From Patella vulgata (taxonomy: Eukaryota > Mollusca > Gastropoda > Patellidae): a stretch of 64,000 nucleotides of DNA. Of the stretch, positions 1 to 11,557 are shown piece by piece. A program made the position numbers and the translations under genes. The notes under the pieces were generated by a model that worked only from the letters and a program-made list of their open reading frames with translations, did no database searches and was not told the DNA's origin. The stretch lies in the NCBI RefSeq assembly GCF_932274485.2, contig NC_065884.2, positions 30,771,540 to 30,835,539 of the forward strand, written 5' to 3'. How positions within the stretch are numbered: position 1 is the stretch's first letter; the number at the start of each line of letters is the position of its first letter.

Positions 1-2132
1 TGTCAATCCATTTATGGCAGGATGTTAAAATACATTTGGGAATAAAAAAAGGTTAATGGTAGATCTTAAAATTTGTAGCTTAAAGAAAATCTGAAGGAAG
101 AATAGCAGATATTCCGAGAAAAGACAGCTGCATATTTACGGCAACATTGATTCGTCTTATGAATTAAAAGCGAGTCACTTATTATTCAAACAGTGATGTC
201 TCGGTCACTTACTATATCTGATTTTCACAGTACAGCATTTAAATAGAACTGACCTCCGGTAATTGTATCCTTTTAAATCGGATCGTTAACCAGGAAAGAC
301 ATGAGACATTAACCGTAGTAAATATGTTGCCCGTCTACTTTAACCTAGAATCTATAGCCATCTATCTTCTTCGGGAAGAAAACATCTATTTTATTACTCC
401 TCCAGCGCAGAAAACTGCGTTCTAATTAACGACTAAAACCGTGTAAATAGTGCTCTAAAGAGACAAATCCTTTAACACTTCTGTTTAGACATCTGACAAT
501 AAAAGATTTGTATCTTATATTCAACTGCAATTAACTAAACTCCTAGTTGAACATTTCACTTGGAAAGCAAAAGAAAATATGCATTCACTGAAAATGAAAT
601 ATTCTGGTATTTAAGGTGTAATTAAGGGCATGCTCTATCGGGTGCTCCTTTTCGGCAAGCCGAGATAGTTTAATGGTTTAGGGGTGTAAATTCTCTCTTC
701 GGATGTAATAGACTTCGAATGATTCTTCAGTTCTTTAATATACCGAAATATAAATATACATATATTGTCACACAGTGCTGACAAGCCAGTTACTGCACAA
801 AGTAAGGGATCCCAACTAGTGACTCCCTCGGTGTACAAATTCGTTATATTTAAGGAAAATCAGATAATAGAATGAAAGTAAATTAAAACTGACAAGACAT
901 AACGGATTAAACAATATCGTCTGGGGGCTCAATGCGCGGGGATGTCCATCAAATGTGCACAAAACCAGACCCAATTTTTGTATAGTAAAAGCCTGCCGAA
1001 CATTTCCCCGGTAACATTTACGAATACAGCATTTATATCCCTTGAGTTATTAAGTACAGTGCATCCGTCGGTTTTATCTATGTCCATGTTCCAATGAAAT
1101 TCATGAAAACTCATAAAAAATTTGAAGACTTTTAATCACGTCGTCAGATACGCGATTTTCCGGTCACAGATTAACGTCGGTTTTCCCAGATTGGGATTCC
1201 CAGAAATCCGAGCGGACTGCATACTAAAGTCCAACCATGAAACTAGTCAATTGTTTTTCAGACAACTAGTTTCATTATGTATAACAATCGTTGCTAAACT
1301 AAATCGGGGAGATTTCGATTTGACAGTTTTTACATATTTTTAAAACAGGTTTCGAAGTGTGTTGGTTCTGTTATGCAAGATCTTTTTTGGCGTTCCAAAG
1401 TAAACGTACGGTGCTAAGACCATCTAAAGATAAATTTTAAATGTTCCCATTATTAATTAGAACAGGTTTCGCTTTAGTTTTTATATTTTACGCTGACATT
1501 TTATTGCTTTAAATCTTCCTAGTGCAAAAACTGAAAATTTGACCTTTTGCCTTCCAGGGTCACAAAGAACAAAGTTGAAATTAACACGTTTACATTTTTA
1601 TTGAAAGAGTGATTACTTTAGATCATTTTCAGCATGTTTTCATGATACAAGAACGGCTGTCCATTCACTATCAGTGCTAAATCAAAATAGTTAAATGCTA
1701 TCTGCTGTTTGCCAATACAATGGCGCTGTTAAACGTTCTTGATTTACCTCGATATTTGAATGTACCATTTTCTGGCAATTAATAAACTTGTCTTTTGCTT
1801 GATTTTAATTTTATCATTTATAAATCACTACAGTCAAGTAAGAAGACGCTATGGTGTATACGAATTAAGTTATAATAGAAGGACCTATCAAAGGAAAATG
1901 GTACATGACGTTTCGAAATTTTAAGCACACGTTTCCTTGTGAAAGATACCTGTCGTTACAATTAAGATTCCAATTCAAAACAGGATGCATTATGGTTAAT
2001 TAAACAGACATGTGATGATAGCAACTACAAATATATTCTTCCCATCATGATGACGACAATAATGATTTTGAAAAGCAGACAGTAATAGGTTATGGCATTG
2101 ACTGGCATTCAAATTATTCTAGTAATCCTTAC
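1..2132. other. Non-coding DNA, intron of the cyclase gene
   Basis: AT-rich sequence downstream (in gene direction) of the last visible cyclase exon. I looked on the minus strand for the cyclase catalytic motifs (FSD, YKVETIGDAY, GLKMPRYCLFG) and found none. Short open frames here lack splice context or known motifs. I see no repeat or RNA gene. Confidence 0.5.
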
Positions 2133-2279
2133 CTCACAAGTATTAACTGATGGCTCTCCCTTGCGCAGTCTATCAGCAACTGGTTTGGGTATCATCTGAT
2201 ATAACAGAGCGTCTGTTCTCTTCATTTCTACATCCAACTTCTGCATGCTTTGCTCCAATAATCTACTCTTTTCTTGTTC
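2133..2279 (-). CDS. Gyc88E: Soluble guanylate cyclase (Gyc88E-like), coiled-coil exon before the cyclase domain
   Basis: This exon is exactly 49 codons long, from acceptor TTATTTTCAG to donor GAG|GTAAGG, phase 0 at both ends. It begins [12 protein letters not shown], continues with a charged coiled coil, and then has [15 protein letters not shown], ending in N-T-C-E. Family members read [23 protein letters not shown] here, immediately before the first cyclase strand (FDSVSILFSD). The cyclase catalytic exons should therefore follow at lower coordinates. None is recognisable in 1-2132, so they are probably outside the window. The position and phase make this the fourth consecutive exon of one minus-strand gene. 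Confidence 0.9.
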
Positions 2280-2534
2280 CTGAAAATAAATTCGATTATA
2301 TTTCGTTTCATAATTTAATAGGTTAGACTCTTTCCTATAGTTAATCTATAGCGTAACATAACGAAACAAAATGCATCTGTATTTTAACCAAATATATTTC
2401 CGTCCCCATGTTTTCTATAAATTACATTAATATGGTCGACATTAGAAAGAAAGGTAAATAAAGGGAGTTTAACGTCTCGTCAACGCAATACTTCGGTCAT
2501 ACTTGCATACGATTTATTCTACTGTGTACAATGG

Positions 2535-2770
2535 TAGGGCGAAATATATTGCCCGGGCAGTGGCGTTTCCATCTACACTTCATCGAATTCTAACTGCCAA
2601 GAGTTATTTTACGCGCACGTCAATTTAAACGCGCCCGGTCTTCGAATTTTTGGTAACATCCAAATGATTAGACGACACCTACAGGTGATACAGGTGATAC
2701 ATTTGATAAATGGTTCTACTGATTCCACGACCCGATTGGAACCCGGGACGTTCTAGTTAAGAACCAAGTG
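2535..2770 (-). repeat. SINE family A, old decayed copy
   Basis: The plus strand shows, in order, decayed forms of GCCCGGGCAGYGGCG, TCGAATTC, the acgCGCACGTCAAT block and a degraded B-box-like head (GATTGGAACCCGGGA). This is the reverse order of the intact family A copies at 16287-16655, so the copy is on the minus strand. Many substitutions and no clear A-tail repeat suggest an old insertion. It lies in a cyclase intron. Confidence 0.6.
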
Positions 2771-3689
2771 CCCTTTTTTTTTAATTTTCACCTTTGCGAT
2801 ATGGAAAGTTGTCTTCCATTACTATTAGAGTGATTATATCAGGATCACCGCCCTTATTGTTAAAATTGTTTGACGTAATAATGACGTTCATATTTGTTTT
2901 CATTTTGAGTGCAGCCTGTATCATTACAGGCCCGGAACTGTACAGCACAGTGGACGCTTACGACTGACCACGAATCCATTCACTTGATTTGATATTTGTG
3001 GATTATTTCTAACAATGTCTATGTAATTTGTAGTGCCGGCAGGTTTGTTTTGTCGGTTTTGTTTCGCGTGAAGTGCGGTCCTCCTGCACTTACTTTTAAA
3101 ATAAAATAAAATGACTCTAGGGTGGTGGTCGTGGTGTGAATATAAAGAAGAGATAGTCTAGTATATCATTTACATAATTTTGAAGTTTCACCGTAAAATT
3201 AACCTTATATCACACTTTACGCAAAATTGACCTGCTTTTATGAAATTTACAATTATGATTACACGATTTTTTCTCCACCGTTTATTCCAATGACTGATTT
3301 GCAATTAGTTAATTATGAAACTATAAATGTGTTTACGATTATATAAATCTAGAATACCCATCAAGTATCTTAATTATTTCTTTACTTTAGAAACAATATC
3401 CTGAAGCTATGACGTTTTTCGCAGCTACGGACATGAAATAGACCAGTAAAATAATTACTTAGGACATAAATCAATTTGTTCGACTATTTTAAATTTTTGC
3501 TAGCATCATGCATAAAATTGCCTGAAACAACAATTAGTATCATCGATTTATAAGAGCATACTTTCTGTTGTGTGATATATACACCATTATGTTTAATTTT
3601 TGTAAGGAATACGATAAATGACAGTAAATACACGATATGTCTACTGTAAATAAGTATATGAATTCGATAGCGCAGGTAGATCTTTTTAA
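2771..3689. other. Intronic non-coding DNA, nothing recognised
   Basis: AT-rich cyclase intron sequence between an old SINE and a hairpin transposon. A short TTAA at 3686-3689 is the left target-site copy of the element that follows. No coding, RNA or array signal is visible. Confidence 0.4.
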
Positions 3690-5076
3690 AAGACAATGTT
3701 GGTGTCAGCCAATATTACATATGTGATAGAACTGATCAAACACATTCCAGATATAATATTAACACAGAGATCATTGCTGTGGTAGATGCGTAACGAAGAT
3801 TTGAAGAAAGCGGACGCGATGAAAGCAAAAGGAAAACAAGAGTAATCCTTATATATAAATGACTGCAGGTAATAGAGATAACAGACGAAAAGTTGTAATA
3901 TTAGACAGTGAGAGGATATCTGTTCGAAATTAACAATTCATAAAAAGAATTGTCCGTGCATTCCACTGTTTTTATTCATTACCTACTTATATTTTAAGCG
4001 ATAATTACAGTTTATTCCGATAGGCCTATAAATATAGACAAACTATTGGTATTTTTTCTTAAAAGCTACGACCGTTTCCGCCACATCGCAACACGGCGAA
4101 ATAGTCCAGAGAGAAAATAGTTTAGGCCTACTTTTTCAGTAATGTTTGGCCTATTAACTGATGAATAATCTGCTACTATAGAAACTTATCAATATGTATT
4201 TGTTTAAAACCCGAGACATTTATGTACGTAACGGTATATTATTACAAAGTCATGTGAATTATAATTCTACAGGCTTCACCACAAATAGCAATAGATTACA
4301 AATAGCAATTCTGCGTTCGTCTATGAACGCGATCTTTATTCCATTTGAAATCAACAACAAAAATATTTGCAAACTTGTAGCCTATCCAGATTGAATTTCA
4401 GGCCTGATTAACACATTTTATGCAATTTTGTAATTTTCGTTTTTGTGGGTGTGGTATTTCACCGGGCTTTTGAAATTAACGTCTGATTATAAGTAGTGGT
4501 CTGTGCTGCGTACGAGGTAGGATACGCTTGCTCTTTCAAAAACACCCCATACCACTTCCCATGTTAGGAGTTCGCATACAAATACATTTGTCTGATTTGT
4601 AGTAACCGAAAACAAGCGAATTTCACATTTGGTTTAAATCAGACCAGAACTATACATAAATCCACACAGATAAATTTTCATTGCACCTTTATTGCAAGAA
4701 CTTTTAATAGGTCGGATGAGAATTAATATGAATGCCTAATTGCCGTTTTGAAGCGCATATCAAATCGCGATTTGTGATCCACGTTGCGGAGACACAAGTA
4801 ATTGTAAAATGATAATAATATGACTATAATTCATATGACTATGAATTGTTAGTTTCGAACAGATATCCTCTCACAGTCTAATATTAAAACTTTTCGTCTG
4901 TTATCGCTCTTACCTGGCAGTCAGTTATATATAAGGACTACTCGTGTTTTCCTTTTGCTTGCGTTACTTCCGGTTTTTTCAAATCTTCGTTACGCATATA
5001 CCACAGCGATGATCTCTGTGCTGTGTTTAACCACATCTATCACATATGTAATATTGGCTTACGCCAACATTGTCCT
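3690..5076. mobile_element. Non-autonomous piggyBac-like element with TTAA target sites and about 240-bp inverted arms
   Basis: The ends are inverted: AAGACAATGTTGG on the left and, read in reverse complement, AGGACAATGTTGG on the right. Each end abuts TTAA (3686-3689 and 5077-5080), the target site used by piggyBac-type elements. The inverted arms extend inward to about 3935 and from about 4840, with about 85% identity by eye; they include paired GTAATATTGGCTKAC and CGTTACGCAT blocks. The centre (3936-4839) has no recognisable transposase. Assignment to the piggyBac superfamily rests on TTAA and the end structure only; Kolobok elements also use TTAA. Confidence 0.65.
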
Positions 5077-5631
5077 TTAATATATTTTAATAATATATTT
5101 ATTGTCTGTGCAAACCGCAACGTTTCCAAATTTTTGTAAAAAATTCAAAAAAATGACTACAATTACTGGGTATAAGTATTTGTTTATATCATCGGCCGAT
5201 AATTAACTATATAATATTCTATATTTATGTTACATTTGGTCTGGTTATTTGCATGCAATTAACATGGGCCGATACCAGTATCACATTAACTGACGCAAAT
5301 ATATATAGAATCCCGAAACTTAAAACTCATTTTCCTCAGAACTAGGAAATTCTTGGGTAGAACTAGTTAATTCTCTGCCGACAATATGTACAGATTTTAT
5401 AATAATCTCGGTCCATTATTTTATTATAAAATGAAAGTCGATGACACCACGAAAAGGAAATTAATGGAAAAAGCATTTTATTAAAAAATACATTCCTCGA
5501 CTTAATGGTCAATAAGTAACAATTGGCCATTAACTTAATTATTTTTCTTAAATCTATCCCATGATTATCTTCCACTCATTGTTCATAAATTGAACCCATA
5601 TACTACAGATTAACACACGTGTGTACATGTT
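5077..5631. other. Intronic non-coding DNA, nothing recognised
   Basis: AT-rich cyclase intron between two hairpin elements. A 70-codon open frame on the minus strand has no recognisable motif and no splice context. Confidence 0.4.
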
Positions 5632-5945
5632 TTCTATTAGTAAACGATATACTATGTAACCATAGACAATGGTAACTATAGCCAATTAAAACCACAGTGT
5701 TACTATGTAAATATGTATAAATATACTGTAAAAGGTATGCCGACGCAAACTGATTTCAACACTGGTTTAATAAAATTTTAACATTTTAAAGTTCTTTTGG
5801 TCCGTCTTGGGACTATTCATAAATAATGTCATTGTATAAAGATGGACAGTATAGTATATTTATACATATTTACATAGTAACACTATGGTTTTAATTGGTT
5901 ATAGTTACCAGTGTCTATGGTTACATAGTATATCGTTAACTAATA

Positions 5946-5948
<3 letters not shown>
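5632..5948. repeat. Palindromic MITE (hairpin), about 317 bp
   Basis: The left arm (5632 to about 5735) runs TTCTATTAGT...ACTATGTAACCATAG...CAATTAAAACCACAGTG. The right arm (about 5845-5948) is its reverse complement with a few changes, ending ...CTAATAGAA. The loop is about 110 bases. A truncated relative of the arm (AACCATTGGCTATAGTTACATG) occurs near 17675. The terminal class is unknown because the right side runs straight into an AT repeat that hides the target duplication. Confidence 0.65.

Positions 5949-5986
<38 letters not shown>
5949..5986. repeat. (AT)n microsatellite
   Basis: About nineteen uninterrupted TA dinucleotides directly after the right arm of the hairpin MITE. Confidence 0.9.
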
Positions 5987-5989
<3 letters not shown>

Positions 5990-6084
5990 TTGAACATTTT
6001 TTTGCTGTATCTATTTTTAGAGTCTGGATTTATTTAAGTCACGTCGTCAAATCTGGTGTTACCGTTCATCATACTGGAACTAAC

Positions 6085-6214
6085 CTGATCTAAGGCTAGT
6101 TTTAATTCTGCTGACTGTTGAGTTCCCGCCAAAACAAGATCTCGGCTGGAATCGTGCATACTCAAATCGTTGATATAAAGACCCGCTTTAAACATATCAT
6201 CTAAACTATCCATC
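6085..6214 (-). CDS. Gyc88E: Soluble guanylate cyclase (Gyc88E-like), exon entering the signalling helix
   Basis: This 130-nt exon lies between acceptor TTTTTTTTAG and donor CAG|GTTAGT. Its first base completes the valine codon from the previous exon, and it ends in phase 0. It reads M-D-S-L-D-D-M-F-K, then [11 protein letters not shown], then [11 protein letters not shown], ending in K-L-A-L-D-Q. The blocks [11 protein letters not shown] and LAGTQQS are almost unchanged from Drosophila Gyc88E. They differ from the LSDIPLHDATRDLVLLGEQ form of vertebrate beta-1, which points to the atypical, oxygen-responsive class. That class assignment is inference; the diagnostic haem-pocket residues are not in view. 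The segment forms the start of the coiled-coil signalling helix that joins the sensor and cyclase domains. Confidence 0.9.
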
Positions 6215-6563
6215 CTAAAAAAAATTAAAAAATCATTTTTTCAGAAACTAAGTTCAATGTCATATCGGGCAAAAAATCAATATTAGTGCTTATGAAATAA
6301 TTAATAGGCTTTACATTAGATTCTTAAAATTGGTTCCCATATAAAAATCTTTATATTCCTACATCTTATAAAGGAAGTAGTAAATAACACTTTAAGTTTG
6401 ATAAACCCTATTGTACGGTCCTAGTCCATGTATTTTCGAAAGATTATCAAAACTAGAGACCATTTAACTCTGAAGCAGTAAGAAACATCGCAAGAGAACC
6501 AAGTGGGTTTAATCACCCATGATTGTTTAAATTCTATCAATTAATTATAGCCCATTAGCGGGT

Positions 6564-9171
6564 CGACAAACCTGGAAATATAGTTCACTTAATATTTTTG
6601 ATGGATTATATAACTTCAGTATGTGTAGATTCATAATCCGGATTCTGTCACCCTGGCACCCTTGGGGAAATTTAAATATTCGGGATGGCCGCTATGAGTT
6701 ATTTGCTGGTTATTTAGAGGGGTAAATTTCGTGACAGATTCTCTCGGACCTCGGTTTAAATGAGTTTGGGTATTCCTCCTAAAAGTGAAGTCTAATTCCG
6801 CTAGGGGGCAAAATTCAAAATGGATCCTCATTTTGGCGGGAAACTCATAATGTTCCCTAAAAATGTGTGTAGCATATTGCAATATAGGATTTCGATGTAT
6901 TGTATATCTTCAATATGTGTAGATTCAGAATCCGCATGATGCGACCCTGGCACCGTTGGGGAAATTTAAATATTCAAGATGGCCGCCATGAGGCATTTTC
7001 TAGTTATTCAGTCGGGTAAAATTCGTGACAGATTCTCTCGGAAGGTTTGAAGGTGGTTTCTATAAGAATTTGATCGGCAGAATCCAATGAGCTTGGGTAT
7101 TCTTCCTAATTCCGCTAAGGGGCCAAATTCCATGAAAAGAAAAGGTGGGTAATATACTGAAATATATGTGGCAATTACTTCAAATATAAACATAAAGACC
7201 GACGAAAAGGTATCCCAGGTTGAGTTCATATTCAAAATGGCGGCCATATTGGGCGAGACATAACGATGTTAGTAATGTGATTGTGTAATACGTCAAACTA
7301 TAGGTTTTCGGGTTCGCCGACTTCATATCTGACTGGCGAAATGTGCCATGACCGACGAAACACCAATATGGTTCCAAAATTCCACATAATAGGTAAGTTT
7401 ATGAGACCATGGAAGAAAATAGTAACTTAAAATCTTATGTATCAAAGGACTAAGAGCAGCTCAGAATGACCGTTATAAGAATACAAAAGCTTTACAGCCA
7501 AATACAATCCACAATCCGACCACAGTGAGTTGAAAGCAAATGTTCCTAAAAGTTAACTAGTGCTTACATCTGATGTAATAGTGCAGCTACAATTTCATTC
7601 TGGGGCGAGTGAGTGTTTCTGGTCATTTTGGTTGCTCTAAAAAAAAGCCATCTAAGACTCAACTGTGAAGTCAATATATATGAATAGTACCATTTGACCA
7701 CGGACGTTTGAATACAATGATGCAATATGCAGCGAGTTGTTTGTACAATGGCCAGAAGAGTTAAAAATTGGCAGTTTCCTGAGCTTCTAAATAGAGTTTT
7801 ATATGACACTAAGAGGTTTTGCTGTTTACCACATATTATAGGGCCATACAGCAGAAGCTATGGCGAGCGAATTGTCAAGCATCATTATGATCCACTACGA
7901 CACCCGTCCATGTCACCTTCTCTACTAGAAAACGGCGGGGAATAAGAGATAGAAAATATATGCCAGCGTGATACAAAACCCCAGATTTACCTGTGCGTAT
8001 GAATGGCCTAATAGCTGTCAGACAAAGTTCATCCCGGTTGAATGATACGGATTAAAAGGGGAGAATCGAAATTGTTCTACCGTTTGCGAGGATTCCAGTG
8101 ATTCAAGCGAGGGTGAGTTACACGAACATGCGAGGTTGAGAAAGACAAATATGTGAGTACCAGTTAGCTTTTAGAAACATTTGCTTTCAGCTCACGATGG
8201 TCCGTAGTTGATTGTGTTTGGCCGGGGTAGAATATCCTCGGGTTGGTTGTTCTTGTTAACGCTCATTCAGCCTTGCTCTTAGCCGATTGATACAAATGTT
8301 TTTACATTACTATATTCTTCCATGGTCTCCTAAACTTAGCTACTATGCCGCATTTGAGATCCAGCTTGTCGTTCCTTTTGATCATAGGACATTCATCTGT
8401 TCAGATATGAATTCGGCGACCCAGAAAACATATAGTATGACGTATTACACTACCACATTAGTGACATCGAAATGTCTCGCCAAATATGGCTGCCCTTTTG
8501 AATATGAGCTCAACCCGGAATAACCTTTGGTTGGAACATGTAATTGATACCTATATTTCAATATATTACACACCTTTTAGGGAACTTTATGGGTTTCCCG
8601 CCCAAATAAGCCCCCATTTTGAATTTGGCCCCTAGCGGTATTAGCCGTCACTTTTAGGAGGAATACCCAGTCGAATTCTTATAGAAAACACCTTCAAACC
8701 GAGGTCCGACAGGATTCGTCACGAATTTTATCCCACTAGATACCCAGAGCGGCCATCTTGAATATTTAAATTTTGCAAAGGATGCCAGGATGGCATCATC
8801 GGGATTCTGAATCTACACATGTTGAAGATATACAATCCATCGAAATCCTATATTTCAAGATATTACACACATTTTTAGGGAACTTGATGAGTTTTGAATT
8901 TGCCTCCCTAGCGGAATTAGCCGTCACTTTTAGGAGGAATACCTACGCTCATTTATTCAGCGGGTCGAATTCTTATAGAAACCACCTTCAAACCAAGGTC
9001 ATAGAGAATCTGTAAAGAATTTTACTCCACTAAATCACCAGAACAGGCCTCATGGCGGCCATCTTGAATATTTAAATTCCCCAAGGCTGCCAGGGTGGCA
9101 TCATCTGAATCTACACATTTTGAAGATATAATCCATCAAAAAAAAACATCAGGTGGACTATATTTCCATGT
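6564..9171. mobile_element. 2.6-kb foldback-type element with tandemly repeated arms
   Basis: The sequence folds back on itself over roughly 970 bases on each side. The outer ends read CTGGAAATATAGTTCAC on the left and, reversed, ATGGAAATATAGTCCAC on the right. Each arm holds two tandem units of about 290-310 bases. Every unit has a GTGTAGATTCA..AATCC start, a block AATATTcRRGATGGCCGCYATG, a CTCGG..TTTAAA or AAGGTGG stretch, and a GCTAGGGGSCAAATTC block. Inner inverted pairs (CCATGGAAGAA near 7410 and TTCTTCCATGG near 8317; GAAAGCAAATGTT near 7531 and AACATTTGCTTTC near 8179) carry the symmetry to a unique core of about 0.6 kb. No transposase is visible, so it is non-autonomous. It lies in the second cyclase intron. 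Confidence 0.7.
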
Positions 9172-9302
9172 CAAGGCTTAAAATGGAGTTTGGCTGTCGG
9201 ACCATTAATCATTTCTGAGATGTCAACATCGGCGCTTTTACTGTGTCCTTATAAGCCCGAGCAACTATATTTTAAGCATAAACATCTACATTTTCTCATT
9301 CC

Positions 9303-9620
9303 TAGAGGTCGGGTGTTCGATCCCTGCATTGGCCGAGGAAGTTCATCCTGATTTTCCGACGTGGTTTCCCCTTGTCAGTGGTGCAGAACGGAGGGCCTGA
9401 CAAGGACAGCTGTCTAGTCCTTCGGATGAGACGAAAAACCGAGGTCCCGTGTATACATTAGAATGCACGTAAAATATCCCTTGGCAGTTGGAATTCGATA
9501 TAAGAGTAGGCGATAGTGCCGCTGCCCGGGCAAAATTTCCCGTATGCTCGTCTTCATTAGCCCAGTATAGGAGCAGAACAGTAGGACGTTAAACCCCATT
9601 TCATTTCATTTCATTTCATT
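9303..9620 (+). repeat. SINE family A, 5'-truncated copy
   Basis: The copy begins within the tRNA-like head at GAGGTCGGGTGTTCGATCCC, which holds a clear RNA polymerase III B box (GTTCGATCC). It runs through the shared body (GAAAAACCGAGGTCCCGTG, GTTGGAATTCGATATAAGAG) to GTAGGACGTTAAACCCC and a tail of four TTTCA repeats. The A box is missing, so it is probably a dead 5'-truncated insertion. The minus-strand frame inside it is not a gene. Confidence 0.85.
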
Positions 9621-10455
9621 CCTATAATATGAAAGAAAGGGCTTTTGTTTTAAGTATACCTTATTCATATAGCATACTTTAATGGGTGGTCACCCTTTAG
9701 GATCTATTATCCACATATCTTCATGAACAGCATTACTTTTAGTGGAAGATGGTCCAAAGACAAGGTAAATCTGCCTAGTCGGTTACGCATTGGCATGTAC
9801 GTAAAAGATCACTTGGCATTGGGAAGTCGAAGAATAATAGACGGAAATGTCCTTTTCGGGTAAACGAGTTAGGAATGACAAAAGTTTCTGCAAGATGGAT
9901 GCCAGAGCGAAACAGAAATTATTTGGCCCAATTTGGCCCTGTCAATCTTCACCTGTTTCCAATAATGAAAAATCAGCCAGCCGGTCATCATAGCTGTGAA
10001 CAACTTTTTTCGAGTGGCTGAAGAAAATTTATTTCTGCAACATCGTTGGCAAAAGCGTTTACACCTCTAAGTGGACTATGTAGAAAAATAAATGGAAACC
10101 ATCGACTTTGTAAAAGTCTTTCACAGATATGCTTAGAACTTTTCAGCCAGCCCTCGTATAGTCCTAGTTTAAACAATATTTTATTCATTTGAAAGGGATT
10201 GAACAACAAGCAAAGCCTATACAAGTTCTTTCCCAGGGATACAGAAAATAATAAACGATAAATATAAACATATACATAAAAATAAGATTAAATATAATAA
10301 ATTGTAAAACCGAACATATCTACAGTTTCATGTGGAAATGATATATACGAAATATAGTTGATCCAATTATTTGATATTATACAACAATGTGTAAAAGCGA
10401 ATTAAAACCTTTTGGTACTTTTAATAAAATTATGGACTGCTTCAAAAATCAAAAT
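9621..10455. other. Intronic DNA without a recognised feature
   Basis: AT-rich, in the second cyclase intron. A 78-codon minus-strand frame (9988-10224) has no match I recognise; the stretch may be decayed transposon sequence but I cannot place it. Confidence 0.35.
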
Positions 10456-10841
10456 ATTAGGTGTGTTCGAAAGATCTGTAGAGCCATTTAAAATTAGATC
10501 TAGATTAATAGTTTCTGTGAATACCTTTAATGAATTTAATAGTTAGATTCTGATAGCTGAATAAAATTGGCAAGAGAAGAAGAAGTGGAGGTTATCTTCA
10601 TCCGAAGAATTGCATTTTGGACATATTTTTGATTCAGATAGATAGTGGTGGAAAAAATGATTATTGAGGTTACTAGATTTAGTTCTTAGTTGGCAGTGAA
10701 TGATATTTTCCTTACGGTTTCCATAACGAAAGTAAATAGGTTTTTTAAGTATAGGATACTGAGTCAGGAGATGGGGCTTAAAAGTATTGAGAGACGGCGA
10801 TAACTGCACGTGCGCAGGAAGACTATTCCATAGAGAATATT

Positions 10842-10984
10842 TGTCGTTTTAGACTGAATAACATATTTTATTTCATCGAGAAGCAAGAAAACTTATATTT
10901 TCACGAATGTGTAGCATGAGTGAAAATATAAACGTTTTCTTGCTTAGAGATGAAATTTAATATGTTATTCACGGCAAAACGACA
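10842..10984. repeat. Palindromic insert (hairpin) inside the LINE, 143 bp
   Basis: The left arm TGTCGTTTTAGACTGAATAA continues to AAGCAAGAAAAC. The right arm (to 10984) is its reverse complement with few changes, and a short loop of about 15 bases lies between. It interrupts the LINE reading just before WNSLP, so it entered after the LINE. Confidence 0.65.
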
Positions 10985-10990
10985 AATGTT

Positions 10991-11082
10991 CTATTTATTT
11001 TATGATTTTACAATCATTTTAGATAACACTTTTATTTCACTGATAAAACGCGGTATTCCACTACTGATCATAAAATAAATAG
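10991..11082. repeat. 92-bp element with perfect 16-bp inverted ends
   Basis: The ends are CTATTTATTTTATGAT and ATCATAAAATAAATAG, a perfect 16-base inverted pair around about 60 bases. It lies six bases from the preceding hairpin and also inside the LINE. The two may be one composite insert. Confidence 0.5.
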
Positions 11083-11451
11083 TTTTATTGTGTTTGGGAA
11101 AAAAACTTTTTATATAAGAAGACGTTTTACATTGTGGAATTTTCAGTTTGTGGTTTCTAAGATTGTAATAATTTGTTTCGGGTTGTATTTTCATTAGAAT
11201 ATCGGACAAATACTGGGGAATATAGCAATTAAGGATTTTATTTAAAAAAATAGAGGAGTTTATGCTTTTGACGGCGTTTGAACAATGGTTTCTTTTTTTC
11301 GAAGTTATTTTTCGTCAGGATAAAAGAGTGTTATCCCTAATGACAGATCTAGAACTCATGAGACCGACATCTTCCAAGTACAGATTAGTTAAGGACCAGA
11401 GCGTTGTCATTTTGGTGTTACTAAGGGTGACAGCAATTCTTGAATACTTAC

Positions 11452-11557
11452 ACCGGAGTAGCTAAAAACATCACCGAATCCCACTCTAACATATACATCA
11501 TCTGTCCTTTCAGATGTAGATTGTTAACCGTATCATTCTTGGCGGAAATAGCATCAT
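11452..11557 (-). CDS. Gyc88E: Soluble guanylate cyclase (Gyc88E-like), internal exon carrying LKGQM
   Basis: The exon is 106 nt, from acceptor CTATTGCAG to donor CCGGT|GTAAGT. It enters in phase 1 and leaves in phase 2. The peptide contains L-H-L-K-G-Q-M-M-Y-M and later V-M-F-L-A-T-P-V. This corresponds to the highly conserved LRLKGQMVYM...MFLGTPV segment of guanylate cyclases at the end of the HNOBA domain. It is not listed as a long reading frame because it is short and its frame is closed in both flanking introns. Downstream (lower coordinates) a decayed LINE starts within about 120 bases of the donor. The recognition is strong because the motif, both splice signals and both phases agree with the neighbouring exons. 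Confidence 0.85.

Larger units (their letters stand above)
10456..11335 (-). mobile_element. LINE 3' end, decayed, interrupted by palindromic inserts
   Basis: On the minus strand, 11209-11083 encodes Q-Y-L-S-D-I-L, then Y-Y-N-L-R-N-H and S-F-F-P-K. After an insertion (10842-11082) the reading resumes with S-L-W-N-S-L-P and ends with C-P-K-C-N-S near 10610 and H-F-F-F-S-C-Q. The order YxLR, WNSLP and a terminal C-x2-C-x9-H-x5-C knuckle is the usual carboxyl end of non-LTR retrotransposon polyproteins. Reverse transcriptase motifs are not visible upstream (up to 11450 only frayed similarity), so this is a 5'-truncated, non-functional copy. It lies only about 120 bases from a cyclase exon. Confidence 0.65.

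Noticed and set aside
1-2132. Cyclase catalytic exons in the leftmost 2.1 kb
   Set aside because: No frame carries the metal-binding or GTP-binding motifs; the minus-strand frame at 929-1114 has none of them.
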